From Liopterus haemorrhoidalis (lineage: Eukaryota; Arthropoda; Insecta; Coleoptera; Dytiscidae), in assembly GCA_963971575.1 (NCBI GenBank), contig OZ020625.1, positions 1,240,001-1,304,000 of the forward strand: a DNA stretch of 64,000 nucleotides, given 5' to 3'. Under the pieces are notes generated by a model that searched no databases, was not told where the DNA came from, and saw nothing but the letters and a program-made list of their open reading frames with translations. This document shows, one piece after another, positions 21,217-33,615 of this stretch. The position numbers were made by a program, and so were the translations under genes. Every line of letters starts with the position of its first letter. The first letter of the stretch is position 1.

Positions 21217-22567
21217 AGATGGGAATTTCGGCTCAGTTTGCGGAACCGGATCAGTGGAGGTCGTTCAGTTTGTTGAGCCGGTTCATTGATCAGGCTCAGT
21301 GATCCGGTTAAGTAATCATGTTTTCGAGACACAGGTCGGTTGTTAGTTCGTAGGTAGAACGTCGCTTATACCCTTTTCACACTAGATCTTTAAGATCGGA
21401 TGTTAAAGTGAATGTATCTTTAAACGCTAATGTGAAACCGTACGGCCTCGTCTAAACACGACCGATGTTTAAGACAGAGATCTGCGTCTTAAACTTCGCC
21501 CGCATTGCCAACTTAATTTCTATTATAAAAAAATACTCCTTGAATTTGTGCTGTCAACATTTTATATTATCATAAACAAGAATACTGTATTATATCGACG
21601 TTATAAGAAGTTTATACTTATTGTTATAATAAAATTATTTATTTTAATAATGTGTTTAATAAAATACAGAGCTACAATAATTGAGATAAAATGTATCGAC
21701 TTACATGTTAATACAGGTGTAATATATTCTTTATTGTAGTGTCTTTATTGTAGAATTAAATGAAATATCTTTATTTGTTTATAATAATTCAAAATGTGCG
21801 TCTGCGCAGACAGTTCAAAACTGGTAATTTCATGACGGTAACTTAAGGACAAAATTACTGTAGCTGATGACAGCACCACAGATTTAAACATCAAGTGTGA
21901 AAGCATACCGATCTTAACTTAAACATAGGTGAACTTTAAGTTCACTCGTCTTAAAGATCTAGTGTGAAAAGGGTATCAGAGCCGGTTCTTGCAATATATG
22001 AACTGTAAACATGATCCCGAGACACAGGTCGGTCAGTCGTTCGGACGTAGGTGGAACGTCGCTTAGAGCCGACTCTTGCTTAGACCTGGTCAGTTGTCGG
22101 TCGTTCGTTCGTAGGTAGAACGTCGCTTAGCCCCGGCTCTTATCTAACATTTTTGAAACAAACAATTCACTTTATGTAGCTACTGTATTTTAAACCAGAT
22201 GTGTTAAGTTTATGGCGATGTTTATTGCCCTTATAAATCTGGGATTTGGGCAATATTTTTAATATTTTTATATAGTATGGTTATAAGAAAATACAGACTA
22301 AGCCTATTAGTTTCAAATAAACTGCCCTACAAATTGATGACAAAATACACTTTATGATAATACATTACAAGCCGAGTTCTCGCGAAGTTCAACATGACAT
22401 CGATCCAGATCCGGATCACTCCGGTCACTGCTTACAATCGCCCGACCAATCGGATCCTTGAAACTTGAAACTATACAGTGACACGTGAGCCGGCTCATTT
22501 CAATTTGGTGAACCGTGTCACTTCGGTCAGTGTCCTGAGTCGGTTCATTCATGAACGACCCATCTCT
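21217..22567. mobile_element. P9-family element with nested Harbinger-like MITE
   Basis: Begins TAGATGGGAATTTCGGCTCA and ends GAACGACCCATCTCTA, with palindrome-rich units near 22020-22145 that match, inverted, the 104-bp repeat at 1-300. The 607-bp MITE at 21369-21975 sits inside one unit. Termini of the TAGAGATGGG type suggest a hAT-like origin, but no target duplication was confirmed. Confidence 0.45.
21369..21975 (+). mobile_element. PIF/Harbinger-like MITE, copy A
   Basis: 607 bp with inverted repeats of about 27 bp (TACCCTTTTCACACTAGATC). Flanks are TTA and TCA; the other copies have TAA on both sides, a 3-bp target duplication typical of PIF/Harbinger. A 63-codon frame inside is shared with copy C but starts at GTG in AT-rich DNA and is not considered a gene. 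Confidence 0.7.
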
Positions 22568-22803
22568 AATTTTGATATCCTTGTAAAGCTGATTTAATGT
22601 ACTTTCCAAGAAAATAAAATTAAAGTACCAATTCCCTATGCTAGAATGTTAAAACAATTTTCGCTGAAACCGGAATTGATGCAGAATTCTTATTATAGTG
22701 GGCCCTTTTGTCTAGTTTAATTTTTCTTCTGAAGAAATTTTTGTATCTTTTAAAGAATTTATTCGAGATGCAGCGTTTCAAACAAACCCCTTGTATAGTA
22801 AGG
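22568..22803 (-). repeat. Fragment of the CAGGGTGTTT-type TA-MITE
   Basis: Inverse homology to the right and central parts of 24049-24561 (GTGGGCCCTTTTGTCTAGTT, GTTTCAAACAAACCCCTTGT). One end is degenerate. Confidence 0.45.
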
Positions 22804-23263
22804 TCGGGCAAGTAAAAAGCTAATAAATAATTCGAACTTCGAATATTCGAACTCAATATTAACTCAATACGTAATCAAAAGTGTGTAAATACGAGTGTAA
22901 TAATATTGATAAAATATCGAATAAAGGTTGTACCGTTGAAGTCAGCCTCTGGCGTTGTATTAAGATGAAATTACGATGCCGTCAGCTTGATGTAGTCAAA
23001 TAATTAATTTTCTTGGTATACACGTTCTTACATACGTCAGAACAAGATGCTTTCCTATTGTTGATGGCTTGATAACTTTACAGACTGTTCATAATGAAAA
23101 TTAGCTTATTTTATAAATAAAATGTATTGTTATTAATTAAAATTATAATAAAAACGGATTTAATCAAGTATTTCACGTAATTGAATACTCTAGTGGGTAT
23201 TTGGTGGCAGTGGTAGGATAATATTTTATAGGCCCGGTGAGAGGTACGGCGGTTACCGATATA
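22804..23263. other. No recognised feature
   Basis: AT-rich, no coding motif. Confidence 0.4.
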
Positions 23264-23990
23264 TAAAGCGGCGTCCACAACTGGCCTTGTCAACTGGCAA
23301 ACTGCGGCATAGTGTGGACGCGACCGTTGGCACATGCCATCGTGCCAGCGGCATGCCAACGAGAATCGCTCGAGTGTCGGTCTCCTTCAAAGAAAGCCGA
23401 TAAGAACGGTGAGTGGGGACGTGCCAACTGGCATCACGGGGCTTTAGGCTTAAATTCAGGTTGTGATTCAGACGCATATGAGCAACGTTGTTTATAGATG
23501 GAGTGGATAAACGAAAAAGTGTTTAATTTGATCGATTTGTACCGGGCTCGTCCTGTTTTGTGGGACTGTCGTTTAAAGGACTATAAAGACAGGAATAAGA
23601 GATGTGACGCTCTATTGGAAATTGCGGTTAGTTTTGGAGTACAAAAAGAAGAAATTGATAGAAAAATCAAAAAAACTTGGTGTGTCATTTTTCGCGCGAA
23701 ATAAAAAAAGAGAGGGAATGTAATAAGTCCGGTGCGTGATCAACTTTGAAGACTTGGACGTACCCAAAACAGTCGTTTGCGCCGTTTGCGTATTTTTTCT
23801 TCACTGTCAAGTATGATAACAGCAGCTGAAGCAATTAGTAAATCTTCCTCGGTGAACATTGTGCGACTAAACTAAATGCCAACACAGATGTGGACGTGTA
23901 TACAGCCACTGGCTTTGCCTGTTGGCATTGCCAGCTGGCCTTGCCAACTGGCAAACTGCGGCATAGTGGGGATGCGCCTTAACAGTTTCT
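23264..23990. mobile_element. GC-rich element with foldback ends carrying a MADF relic
   Basis: Ends GGCGTCCACAACTGG and the inverse GGGGATGCGCC bound a segment of distinctly higher GC than its surroundings. TGGCAAACTGCGGCATAGTG occurs near both ends, and the left end folds on itself (GCGTCCACA with TGTGGACGC). A MADF-like frame lies inside. PIF/Harbinger elements often encode a Myb/SANT-MADF protein, so this may be a deletion derivative of one. That is an inference. Confidence 0.5.
23498..23704 (+). pseudogene. MADF-domain fragment
   Basis: MEWINEKVFNLIDLYRARPV followed by LWDCRLKDYKDRNKRCDALL and VQKEEIDRKIKKTW is the classic MADF (Adf-1-type DNA-binding) pattern: aromatic residues at LW and Y-D near residues 22-30, then a long amphipathic helix. 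It ends at residue 68, where the domain should continue into a KNLRxxF segment; a base change or frameshift in the A-run near 23670 probably broke it. Confidence 0.6.
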
Positions 23991-24048
23991 CGGGGTTACA
24001 ATTAATAAAAAATATTATTAAATAAATTTTACCGACCCCCAACATATA

Positions 24049-24561
24049 CAGGGTGTTTGTTTGAAACGGGGCACTCAGAAAATCTCCTTTATTTGTAAAG
24101 ATACAAAAAATTTCAGAACAAAAGTTAAACTAGACAAAAAGGCCCATCTAAAGGCTACTATAAGAATTCTGAGGCACTTCCGGTTTCACCGGAAATGATG
24201 TCAACTTTTGATCTAGCATAGGGAATCGATAATTTTATATTTTTTTCCTAAAAGTACATTAAATTAGCTTTACAATGACACCAAAAAGTCATATTTTTAT
24301 GTTAACCATTTCAAAATGGCGACCATTTATTTACAAAATAATAATCAACATAAGTTTTACAAAGTTGAACGTAGCAAGCTTTGAAAACAATAAAAAAAGA
24401 AACAAAATATCTCTAAAATAAACATAGTTTGCTCTTTCTGGACGTCGTTTTTGAATTTCGAAAGAACCTCGCTGGCTTAATTTGTTCAGTAATTTGGCAA
24501 AATACAAATCTTTACAAATAAAGGAGATTTTCGGAGTGCCCCGTTTCAAAAAAACACCCTG
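24049..24561. mobile_element. TA-flanked MITE with long inverted repeats
   Basis: CAGGGTGTTTGTTTGAAACG at the left is mirrored at 24561, with inverted similarity extending about 55 bp (GGGGCACTCAGAAAATCTCC). TA lies on each side. It is nested in an H1 fragment whose 5' terminus is at 24028-24048. Confidence 0.65.
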
Positions 24562-24608
24562 TATAAAGGAGGTATTGTGCAACTTTTATTCAATACATTT
24601 TTTCGAAA

Positions 24609-25141
24609 TAGACCGCCAACATATATAAGGGAGGTATTGTGATCATACCGATTTTGACATTTCGAGATTTCGATGGATCTCCACGATTTGAGGTCCCTAC
24701 ATAACGTTTTGATTATTTTTAGCATGATGTCTGTCGGTCTGTCTGTCCGTCCGTCTGTCTGTGTACACGTACAGAGAAAATTCGGCTAAAAGGATTTTTA
24801 TGAAACTTCATATTTAAGCTTTGACATCAATGGAATGAGTTGATTAACTTTTGGTAAAAATCGGTTGACTAGAAATGGGAGTTTAATCGTGTCGATTTTA
24901 AATTTTTTGCGAATATTTAACATCAGAAAAATATTTCGAAAAAATGTATTTAACAAAAGTTGCTATACAAGCAATAACTAACAACTTTTATTTGAGACAT
25001 TTTTTGATAAAACGAAAATTTTATGTTATGTTAAATAATACCTCTGTTAGGCTAAGTTATTTCTACTCTGCTGCTAGAATGTAGGTATTTTATACAAGTA
25101 CTTTGTGATGGCGGTCGGTCCTGTGGTGGCCACAGCTGCTT
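24609..25141 (+). mobile_element. H1 element, plus orientation
   Basis: Starts ACCGCCAACATATATAAGGG, has a short GTCY tract (24738-24762), and ends GCGGTCGGTCCTGTGGTGGC CACAGCTG with the H1 hairpin. It is the only near-complete H1 copy in this orientation. Confidence 0.65.
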
Positions 25142-25190
25142 TTTTCAGTTACGATTAACAAAATGTCAAAAAAATAAATAATAAAAAAAA

Positions 25191-25648
25191 CAGGGCTTCG
25201 AACCGTTTTTTTTTTTTGTTTCGGTTTTCGTTCCGGGTCAATTAAAAGAAAATATATCAGTCCGGTTCCGGTTTTCGTTCCGGCAAAAATAACGGTTTTT
25301 TTCGGTTTTCGGTTCAATTCCGAGAGATAAATTTTTAAATGTTTTTATTTGTATTAGAAATTTATTTTCTACTATAATTTAGAAGAACATTTTATTTCTT
25401 ATTTTGTAATAATCATACCAAGGCCGCTGCCAGGGGGGGGGGGGTTTGGGCGTTCAATGTCATTTTTTTTTTATTCATCAGTTAAAAAAATTACGATTTT
25501 TTTCTGCTGTTCAGTTTAAAAAATAATCTTAAATAAAATGTATTTTATATTCACTCACATAAACATTATCTGAACCGAAATAAACCGATATTTTTTCCGG
25601 TTCAGTTCCGGTTTTCACTACAAAAATAACTTTTTTTTTGAAGCCCTG
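25191..25648. mobile_element. hAT MITE (CAGGGCTTCGAACCG family), diverged
   Basis: Ends CAGGGCTTCGAACCG and its inverse GAAGCCCTG; the interior is full of CGGTTTTCGGTTC-type text and contains a poly-G run near 25432. The flanking 8-mers are A-rich and only partly equal. Confidence 0.55.
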
Positions 25649-25719
25649 TAAAAAACAATATTTTACAATTTTTTTGTTTTGTTTTAGAAACGCTTCGTAT
25701 TTTTGAGTTTGTTAGGTCC

Positions 25720-26445
25720 TGATTACTGAGCCGGCTCAGTAATCTGAAAGATAACCCCTGAACCGACTCAGAAATCTGAAAGATAACCACTGAACCGACT
25801 CAGTAATCTGAAAGATAACCGCTGAACCAACTCAGTAATCTGAAAGATAACCACTGAACCGACTCAATAATCTGAAAGATAACCGCTGAACCGACTCAGT
25901 AATCTGAGAGATAACCCCTGAACCAACTCAGAAATCTGAAAGATAACCACTGAACCGACTCAGTAATCTGAAAGATAACCACTGAACCGACTCAGTAATC
26001 TGAAAGATAACCGCTGAGTTGACTCAGTAATCTGAAAGACAACCACTGAGCGGACTCAGTAATCTGAAAGATAACCACTGAGTCGACTCAGTAATCTGAA
26101 AGATAATAACTGAGCCGACTCAGTAATCTTGAAAGATAACCAATGAACGGGCTCGGTGATCTAAAAGATAACCACTAAGCCAACTCAGTGTTTTGAAAGA
26201 TAACCACTGAGCCAGTCAGTAATCTTGAAAGATAACCACTGAGCTGGCTCAGTAATCTGACAGATAACCACTGAGCCGGCTCAGTAATCTGTAAGAAAAC
26301 CACTGAACCGGCTCAGTAATCTGAAAGAAAACTACTGAGCGGACTCAATAATCTAAAAGATAACCACTGAGCTGGCTCAGTAATGTGAAAGATAACTACT
26401 GAGCCGGTTCCGTTAGCTAAATTTCGGTTCAAATGCCCATCTCTA
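25720..26445. repeat. P9-family element with 32-bp minisatellite
   Basis: About 21 tandem copies of a 32-bp unit (ACTCAGTAATCTGAAAGATA ACCACTGAACCG with variants) over about 25725-26415, then GGTTCCGTTAGCTAAATTTC and the P9-type end GCCCATCTCTA. Units are adjacent with no spacers. The palindromic GAGCCGGCTC core appears intact in the distal copies and as GAACCGACTC in the proximal ones. Confidence 0.75.
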
Positions 26446-27664
26446 ATTGCAACCCACAGTTTGGAAGACATTGATCTAAACAAACAGACCACAGAGTTCA
26501 TATTTGGTTGAATTCCTGAATCCGTTTCCTAAATCTTACTCCTAAATTCCAGTATCGAACTTAGTGGTATTCTGTATTTCAATTCGTTTCAGTTTCTAAA
26601 GATACATCTCTTTAAAATTTAGAGATACAATCTTGTGTACACTCTCGTGTTTTTTACGTCTATGTTTTGAAATCGTTTAATATTTAACAAGACAACTAAG
26701 CCTAAAAACTAGATGGAAAAACGAAGAAGTAGAGAAAAAGTGCAGTAAATTGAAAGAAAAATACGTGATAAGAATCTGAAAAAAGTGGAGAATTTTCCTG
26801 GATTATTAAAAATATCTCTGGAATTTTTCTCAATTTTCTTTTAATCTTAATTTCGTAGGAAAATTTAGTAAAATTAAGTTTTTTTAAAAAAATGCAATTA
26901 TAAAAATGTTTTTGTGCTTAATTTATTTTTATAATTACAAGATTTTAATTGTGAAAAACCGGATTTTCATTTAGTTTTTTTTTTTATAAAACATAATTCA
27001 TATTTTATGAAAATGCGAGTAAATATTTGCGAATATCAAGGTTATAACAGAAGGTGGGCATCAAATTACAGTATTTAAAGTTTAATTTCAGTAGATTTAT
27101 TGGTGTAATTTGCAGTTGAGCAGGTGTTAAATGCCGGGCACGTAATTTTATGTGGTACATCTGAGTATCGGTCATCTGAATTTACAATATATGGATTTTG
27201 TTTGCAAACAAGTGCATTATGTTCATTGCCTCATGAAATAAAATTTTGGACAGGGGCAGCTAAAAATTAAATATGCAACTTGCAGGTATTAGTGCAGTTT
27301 TGTTTTTCTGCGACAAATGTAATGAACAAACTCGCATAGTATCAGTTACTTTTTAACTCAGAATATATTCCCATGCCTTCCTCCTCTCCATAACCAAATT
27401 TTTCCCAATCTGGACTTAATATTAATTTTCCGTCTATTTTTCTTAAGAAAAAAAAAAACTAAGATACCTATCTTTGTCCTGTCTTGAATGACAGCCAAAA
27501 ACACTACAATTTGTTCTACTTTTATAGTTTTTATAGTTTATAGTTAGACATTCTAACAAAAATTCAACACTAGAACATATTTAATAAGTTCAAACAGTAC
27601 TAGAGCGCCTAGTACGATATTTGACCACCAGACTGCGTATTCGAGCGTGTCAGTTCTCAATAAG
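26446..27664. other. No recognised feature
   Basis: AT-rich single-copy-looking DNA. No coding frame with recognisable motifs on either strand. Confidence 0.4.
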
Positions 27665-27850
27665 TCTAATTATTTGGTTTAGGCGGAACTAGATTTTCAA
27701 TTCTAGTTACTTTTACTGTTTAAGTGAGGCTTTTGATAATTTTTTAAGCAAAAGCCTACTTCAAACCGTAAAAGAAGAGCTCATGACAACTTACAAAAAT
27801 GAAAATTCCAGTTAGTGCCACCTAAACATTTGAAATAGCCTATGGTTGTC
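27665..27850. mobile_element. M13-family MITE
   Basis: TTAGGCGGAACTAGATTTTC at the left and the inverse end TGCCACCTAAACATTTGAAA TAGCC at the right, with the internal GGCTTTTGATAATTTTTTAA and its partner GCCTACTTCAAAC typical of the family. Confidence 0.6.
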
Positions 27851-30086
27851 AAAATCTACTTCCGCTTAAACCAACGAAACAGGCTATAAAAGTGACATCG
27901 ATAAACTATCCATTCCGATGGACCGATCTGTACCAAAAGTTGATCAAATCGAGTTATTCACGTCTGAAGCTTAAATAAAAAATTTCTTAAAAATAAATGT
28001 GTAGAAACTCCTTATAAATACCCTATTATCCTACCCGATACCCAAAAATATTTCATTATCGTACTCTTACCTTTTAACCCATACAACATAAACAGGAAAA
28101 ATTACATAAAACACATAATTAGGTCGGAAAATGTGTAAAAATTCATAATACCCACCGTAACTTAAGATGTTCCCAGCTAAAAATCATTTCTGAAAAGTAT
28201 CTCTATCTCACTCCTACACACAGCAAACTCCAATCATGTCATCTCTCTGTTACACATTGCCTATATGTAAAAACAATAAATTTTGCAAAAAAACTCAAAA
28301 ATAACAAAAAATACATTTTCAAAATGGGTTGAAATAAAGTTATATACCTTTTAAACTACTAGGATTGTTTAAATAAAATAATAAAACACAATTTAAGGTT
28401 CCAAATTCTCTGTTGGCGAGGTGACGCTACTTTTGTAAAACGATTCATTCTTGTATTTCACCATCCCCAGGTGTAATTATTGTTTCAAAACCTTCCTTAG
28501 GCCTTCTTCTAACTTTGTGTGTTTTGTTTTTATTTAAAATTAACATTTTTTCCATTCTTTGGGCCAAAAAAAAGACGGAGATGCAGCTCAAGCCCTGGTC
28601 ATGCATATGGGCGACCTTGAATAGTATTTTTAATTTCAACCGTAAAAATAGATGTCAGTAGTTACGATATTAACGCACTTTTTGAACGATAGATGTCAGT
28701 AAAGTTAAGATATTAACGTACTGGACATATTTTTGACAGATGTATTTGAATCCTAGTTAAGAAACCGTCAAACTATACACTGATAATGATAGTATTACAT
28801 TTTTCTGTGCACAAAACCAAAAAAATATAACACGAAATTACTGAGATATTTTACGGTAAGCATTTCTGTATTTATAATAAGCTCCGTGAAGTTATGTTAT
28901 AATATTATTGTATGTATAAAAATATGTATAATATATATTATATTGTTATGTATATATAAATTATTTTTAAACTTTAATGATTGTTAAATTATTAATAAAC
29001 ATTGATAATAATGCATTTTACTGTATATTTCGTGCCTACCATTTTCTGTTAGCTGTTAAAGTTAAAAGAAAATTGGTATTTTCAGTTATCAAGTAAATTT
29101 AATCTATAATAAATTTAATTGAAGCCTATTTGCTATAAAGCTTCTATTAAATTTATATATGGAATAAATTTATTTGATAATTGGAAATATCAGTTTGCAA
29201 TAATTTCAATATATTACTGGTATATTTTTGAATTTTCGCGCTTTAACATTTTAGTTCCGACCGTAAATATAGATGGTAATGAAATACGATATTTTCGATT
29301 AACCAGGCGACGTCTGTTCTTGTTTACCTATATTCTTTGATGCAGCTGCCGAAGTTCATTTGTCAAGAAGCACTGCGACACTAGCGGTGACGCGGCGGAT
29401 TGGGTGAACTAAATTTGAATGTCTTCCAATGTATTTCTAGAAATTATTTATTTTAAAAATTAATTTCTCAAATTCTATACAATATTAAGAAGTTAAATTT
29501 TCAGGGAGTAGTTTTTATAATATTTTCTACCATTTGGCCAAATTTGATTAAGCTGCGTAACGTATTATTCGATTTTAATAATTTTGGTACAAAAAATTCA
29601 AACAATTTATAATTTAAACATATAAGAATTAAAGAATTATATTGTTTCCATACATTTATTTTAATATTTAACAACATTTATTAAAAATTATATATTTTAT
29701 TATAAAAATATATATAATTCAAATTTATTTTCTGCCAACATATTTCTCAAGATTTAAATTGAAAATGTTAAATGTATAACGATGGTTTTGTGGTGATAAG
29801 ACCAGACCAGGTTTATTTCGAGGTATATAAATTTTATATAAGTTGTTTTAGCTTATGCCACAATACACATTCTTCATACAAGAAAATATAACATTTCTTT
29901 TATAACAAATTTTATGGTTTTGTATACTATAAAGATGAAAATAAAACACGGCATTATAAATATTAGAAAAAAATCTGACCTACTTAAAACGAAACATGTC
30001 AGCATCGGGAATAAAAGACACGACAAAACGCGCCACTCTTTCAATCCACTAATACGAGCTACCTTTTAAGTTTTTACAAAAACTAA
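27851..30086. other. Long AT-rich stretch without recognised gene
   Basis: More than 2 kb with no supported gene. ACCGTAAAAATAGATGTCAG near 28639 and a diverged copy near 29261 may belong to one old repeat. A GC-richer patch at 29345-29405 (ACTGCGACACTAGCGGTGAC) matches nothing I recognise. Confidence 0.4.
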
Positions 30087-30688
30087 TACCCTTTTCACAC
30101 TAGAACTTTAAGATCTGATGTTAAAGTGAATGTATCTTTAAACGCTAATGTGAAACCGTATGACCTCGTCTAAATACAAGCGATGTTTAAGACAGAGATC
30201 TGCGTCTTAAACATCGTCCGCATTGCCAACTTAATTTCTATTATAAAAAAATACTCCTTGAATTTGTGCTGTCAACATTTTATATTATCATAAACAAGAA
30301 TACTGTATTATATCGACGTTATAAGAAGTTTATACTTATTGTTATAATAAAATTATTTATTTTAATAATTTGTTTAATAAAATACAGAGCTACAATAATT
30401 GAGATAAAATGTATCGACTGACATGTTAATACAGGTGTAATATATTCTTTATTGTAGTGTCTTTATTGTAGAATGAAATGAAATATCCATATTTGTTTAT
30501 AATAATTCAAAATGTGCGTCTGCGCAGACAGTTCAAAACTGGTCATTTCATGACGGTAACTTAAGGACAAAATTACTGTAGCTGATGACAGCACCGGAGA
30601 TTTAAATATCAAGTGTGAAAGCAAACCGATGTTGAACATCGGTGAACTTTAAGTTCACTCGTCTTAAAGTTCTAGTATGAAAAGGGTA
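30087..30688 (+). mobile_element. PIF/Harbinger-like MITE, copy B
   Basis: 602 bp, same orientation and content as copy A at 21369, flanked by TAA at 30084-30086 and 30689-30691. Ends TACCCTTTTCACACTAGAAC and its inverse. Confidence 0.8.
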
Positions 30689-30831
30689 TAAGAAAATACA
30701 GAACTGCTTGGCCCCCAGTCCCCCCCCCCAATTGTTTGGAGAAAAATGTATTTTAGAAGTGAGGACCTTTTTTTAGGTCATCACTTGTATTTGGCGGACC
30801 CAAAATTTCCTGCCCCCTTATTAAATAAAAG

Positions 30832-30983
30832 TCATATGTTTCCATGGTTTCACTGTTGGAATTTTAAATTTTCATATACCAAACGTGAAACATGAAAAAA
30901 CCCAAGCAAGGCCCCTTTTCGTGACAACCTAACAGAACGAAATTACCATTTAGTTCCACCTAAACATTTGGAATAGCCTGTAC
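30832..30983. mobile_element. Fragment of long M13-type MITE
   Basis: Matches the right third of 56930-57332: TTTCCATGGTTTCACTGTTG, CCAAGCAAGGCCCCTTTTCG, and the end TTTAGTTCCACCTAAACATT TGGAATAGCCTGTA. Confidence 0.55.
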
Positions 30984-31490
30984 TTACATAGAACTATTGA
31001 TATTTTTTTAAACTTCGACAAAAGTGTTGTTACCGTTTCCTACCCTAACTTGCATACGGGATGTTCGCTAAATAGGGGTGTATTATTAAAAAGCTGACAT
31101 GTTTACGTTCTCCCTAACTCAGTTTATACAGGGTGAGTCAACCACGACCTGACTTGTGACATGGCGTTGCTGTAGGTCGGAAATTGTATGTCATAACCAG
31201 TAAATTATGCTCCAATAAAATAATAGATTTACTAAGGGTATGCCTGTATTTTATTAAGCGAAAATTTCAACTACATAAATTATAAGAATTTCGATATAAT
31301 CGATTTTCTTGTTACTAAATATGAAAGTGGCATTTTAGAGGTTGGCATAATTTTATTTAAAATAATTTCTCAATACAAAAAATTTTTCTTGGTGATCCAC
31401 AGGTTTCATTTGCTATACCACTCAAAATTTACATACACAAAACCGAACTAATATTAGTATAAATATATCGTAAATACCAGGGGGTATAAA

Positions 31491-32715
31491 CAGGGGCGTA
31501 CCTAGGGTAAATGGCGCCCATGGCAAACATTAAACTTGTGCCCCTATCCAAACATGTCACATCCACTTTTTGAAAATTAAAATTTAAAATAACTTGGCTG
31601 GAAATCTTTATATATAAAACTCAATATTTGTGGGTATGTCCAGAAATTCTAACCCACTTCAAGATATGCTACCGAGTTGAAATTTTGCATACAGGTAGGA
31701 AATTCCTTCATCATAACTAGAAAAATCTCAAAAAAGTCCCACTAGAAACGAGAAATTAATAATTTTGTTTTTAATTATATTGGACCATTGGAATATCTAT
31801 TAAATATGCAGTGAGGGGATAGGAATTTTCGTTCAATAGTTGATTGGATGACTATATTCTGACAGTGGCTCTTCGGGCGACATCGGAAATGTTCAGCTCA
31901 AATATTGTCGGTAAACAGCACTGATCTTTATTCAGTTATTTAGCAAAACTATGATTAGTCTATGTACAACGAGACAACATCTATATTATATTTTTTTATT
32001 TTTGCCGATATTTATGAACTTTATTATTTTGGTTTATTTATTTTTGCTTTTGACGAATCTTTTTAAAAACAGTTTTAACCAAATTTAGTGTGATAAAAGA
32101 TTAAAACGAGGATTCGAACAGAGGCCATATAGCATCTCAAAATTCTCATTCTAAGGGAGTGTTTCTGGATTAAGTTAAAAACTTAAAATATCTTTTTAAC
32201 ATATTTTTTTAATTGCATCCCGAAAGGAGTAAATTTCTATGTTTTATTCTATAAAACGTCCCTTGGACATAGTCATGAAATTCGGAAAGCATATTTTCTC
32301 CATGATGTAAGCACCCACAAACAAGACATTTTTTTAAATTCGACCCCTCAGGGCGGTGAAATATGGTGAAATATGATTTCAAAGATTCCTCAATGTATCT
32401 TGGAACCAATAAGATATCAACTTAATTTTTGCTTATAAAGGTTACAAATATTTATGAACGAAATTCAGAATTTTGCCCTAAACAACCCTTAAATCTACAT
32501 TTGGGATCAATTGTAGAACGCTTCGCATTTCCTATGTTTATTGAGATAACATTCCGTTTTGGCATATAAGTGTCTTTTTAAAATCGTTAGAAACTTATTG
32601 AGTTTATTTTAAATAATTTCACCCCTAAAGGGGCAAAATGCTTCACTTTTGCGCCCCTCTTCAAGTGGCGCTCAGGGCACGTGCCATGCCTGCCATGCCC
32701 CCTCGTACGCCTCTG
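31491..32715. mobile_element. hAT-type non-autonomous element, 1.2 kb
   Basis: Ends CAGGGGCGTACCTAGGG and the inverse of CAGAGGCGTACGAGGGGG, with 8-bp target duplications GGTATAAA (31483-31490) and GGTATAAT (32716-32723). No transposase frame. The interior contains phrases such as GGATTCGAACAGAGGCC and the GAAATTCGG-type text that recurs near 42210 and 51530-52080. Confidence 0.7.
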
Positions 32716-32723
32716 GGTATAAT

Positions 32724-33276
32724 GCCTCAAATAATTTTGTTTAACACAAGGAAATTTAAAAAACCATAGGATATCCGATATTAATTCTAAACAAAGCAGA
32801 AGGTATACGCTGCATACCTCAAAATACTCTCAACTACAGCCCTGGTATTCAGTAATCAAAATATAAAGGCTACTTTTAAAATTATTATCAGTATTAAAGA
32901 ATAAAAATAACATGTCTTTTGAAAGTGGCTCTTGAAAACTCAAGTAGCGCGTATTTTCAAAGACATACATATAATTTCCTTCAAAGCAAAACATTCCAGG
33001 AAATTTATTTTTCAAATAATAATATTGTTGTAAGTATAATATCAATATTGATATACAACTTTATATTTTGTTCAGTTAATATTAAAAATTTTATCTTCTG
33101 TTTCCAACTCAGTAGAAAAGGAAGTATGGATGAACTAGATTTTTTAATAAAATTTAAAAAATATAAAGAAGTAACAACTTACCACTTATTGTTAGCTTCT
33201 TCAAAAAATCTAAGTGTAAATGGTCAGCAAATCTGAAACAAACAAAAACTTAATTATTGACAACAAAAACAATACA
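32724..33276. other. No recognised feature
   Basis: AT-rich DNA; no supported gene on either strand. Confidence 0.4.
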
Positions 33277-33448
33277 AAAAAATTGATGTGAAGTGTGTAT
33301 TTTCACATATTTCAGGATTTTGTAGATATCTAGTAATTGACTACAAATTCTGGGTACATATTAAAAATCACAATTTTTTTTTTTACTTTTAATGTCCTTT
33401 GCTGCTGTGGCAATTAGCCAGGACAATTTTTATTTGAGAAAATTTCCA
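33277..33448 (-). mobile_element. H2-type 3' terminus preceding a tRNA-like unit
   Basis: On the minus strand it ends CACACTTCACATCAATTTTT after an imperfect hairpin, with TACAAAATCCTGAAATATGT as the subterminal repeat. The DNA between this terminus and the tRNA-like unit at 33449 is unlike other H2 copies. Confidence 0.5.
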
Positions 33449-33524
33449 TGCCTGAACGGGATTCGAACCCGAGACCTTCGCAACGCAGAGCAGATGTGTT
33501 ACCACTACGCTACGCCGGTCGGCA
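33449..33524 (-). tRNA. tRNA-like unit (pseudo), best A and B boxes
   Basis: 76 nt. The A-box TAGCGTAGTGG (33502-33512, minus) fits TRGYNNARNNG at every position and the B-box GGTTCGAATCC (33459-33469) is perfect. However, the acceptor halves do not pair beyond four bases and no proper anticodon stem forms, so it is better read as a tRNA-derived SINE head or Pol III promoter than a working tRNA gene. Confidence 0.5.
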
Positions 33525-33615
33525 ATCACAAAATTCGATAACTTTTGAAAATATATCCACGTGCTTCTATCTAAGAACTTAATTACGAAATGCGTACATA
33601 TAAAACTAGAATCCA

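Noticed and set aside
21548..21739. 63-codon frame identical to one at 41829-42020
   Set aside because: Both lie in copies of the same non-autonomous MITE, begin at GTG in AT-rich DNA and resemble no protein; identity reflects recent element duplication.
25725..26415. 32-bp direct repeats resembling a CRISPR array
   Set aside because: Units are directly adjacent with no spacers, drift gradually, and lie in an animal transposon-like element; this is a minisatellite.
33449..33524. Functional tRNA gene
   Set aside because: A and B boxes are perfect, but acceptor and anticodon stems do not pair; a Pol III-type repeat head is more likely.
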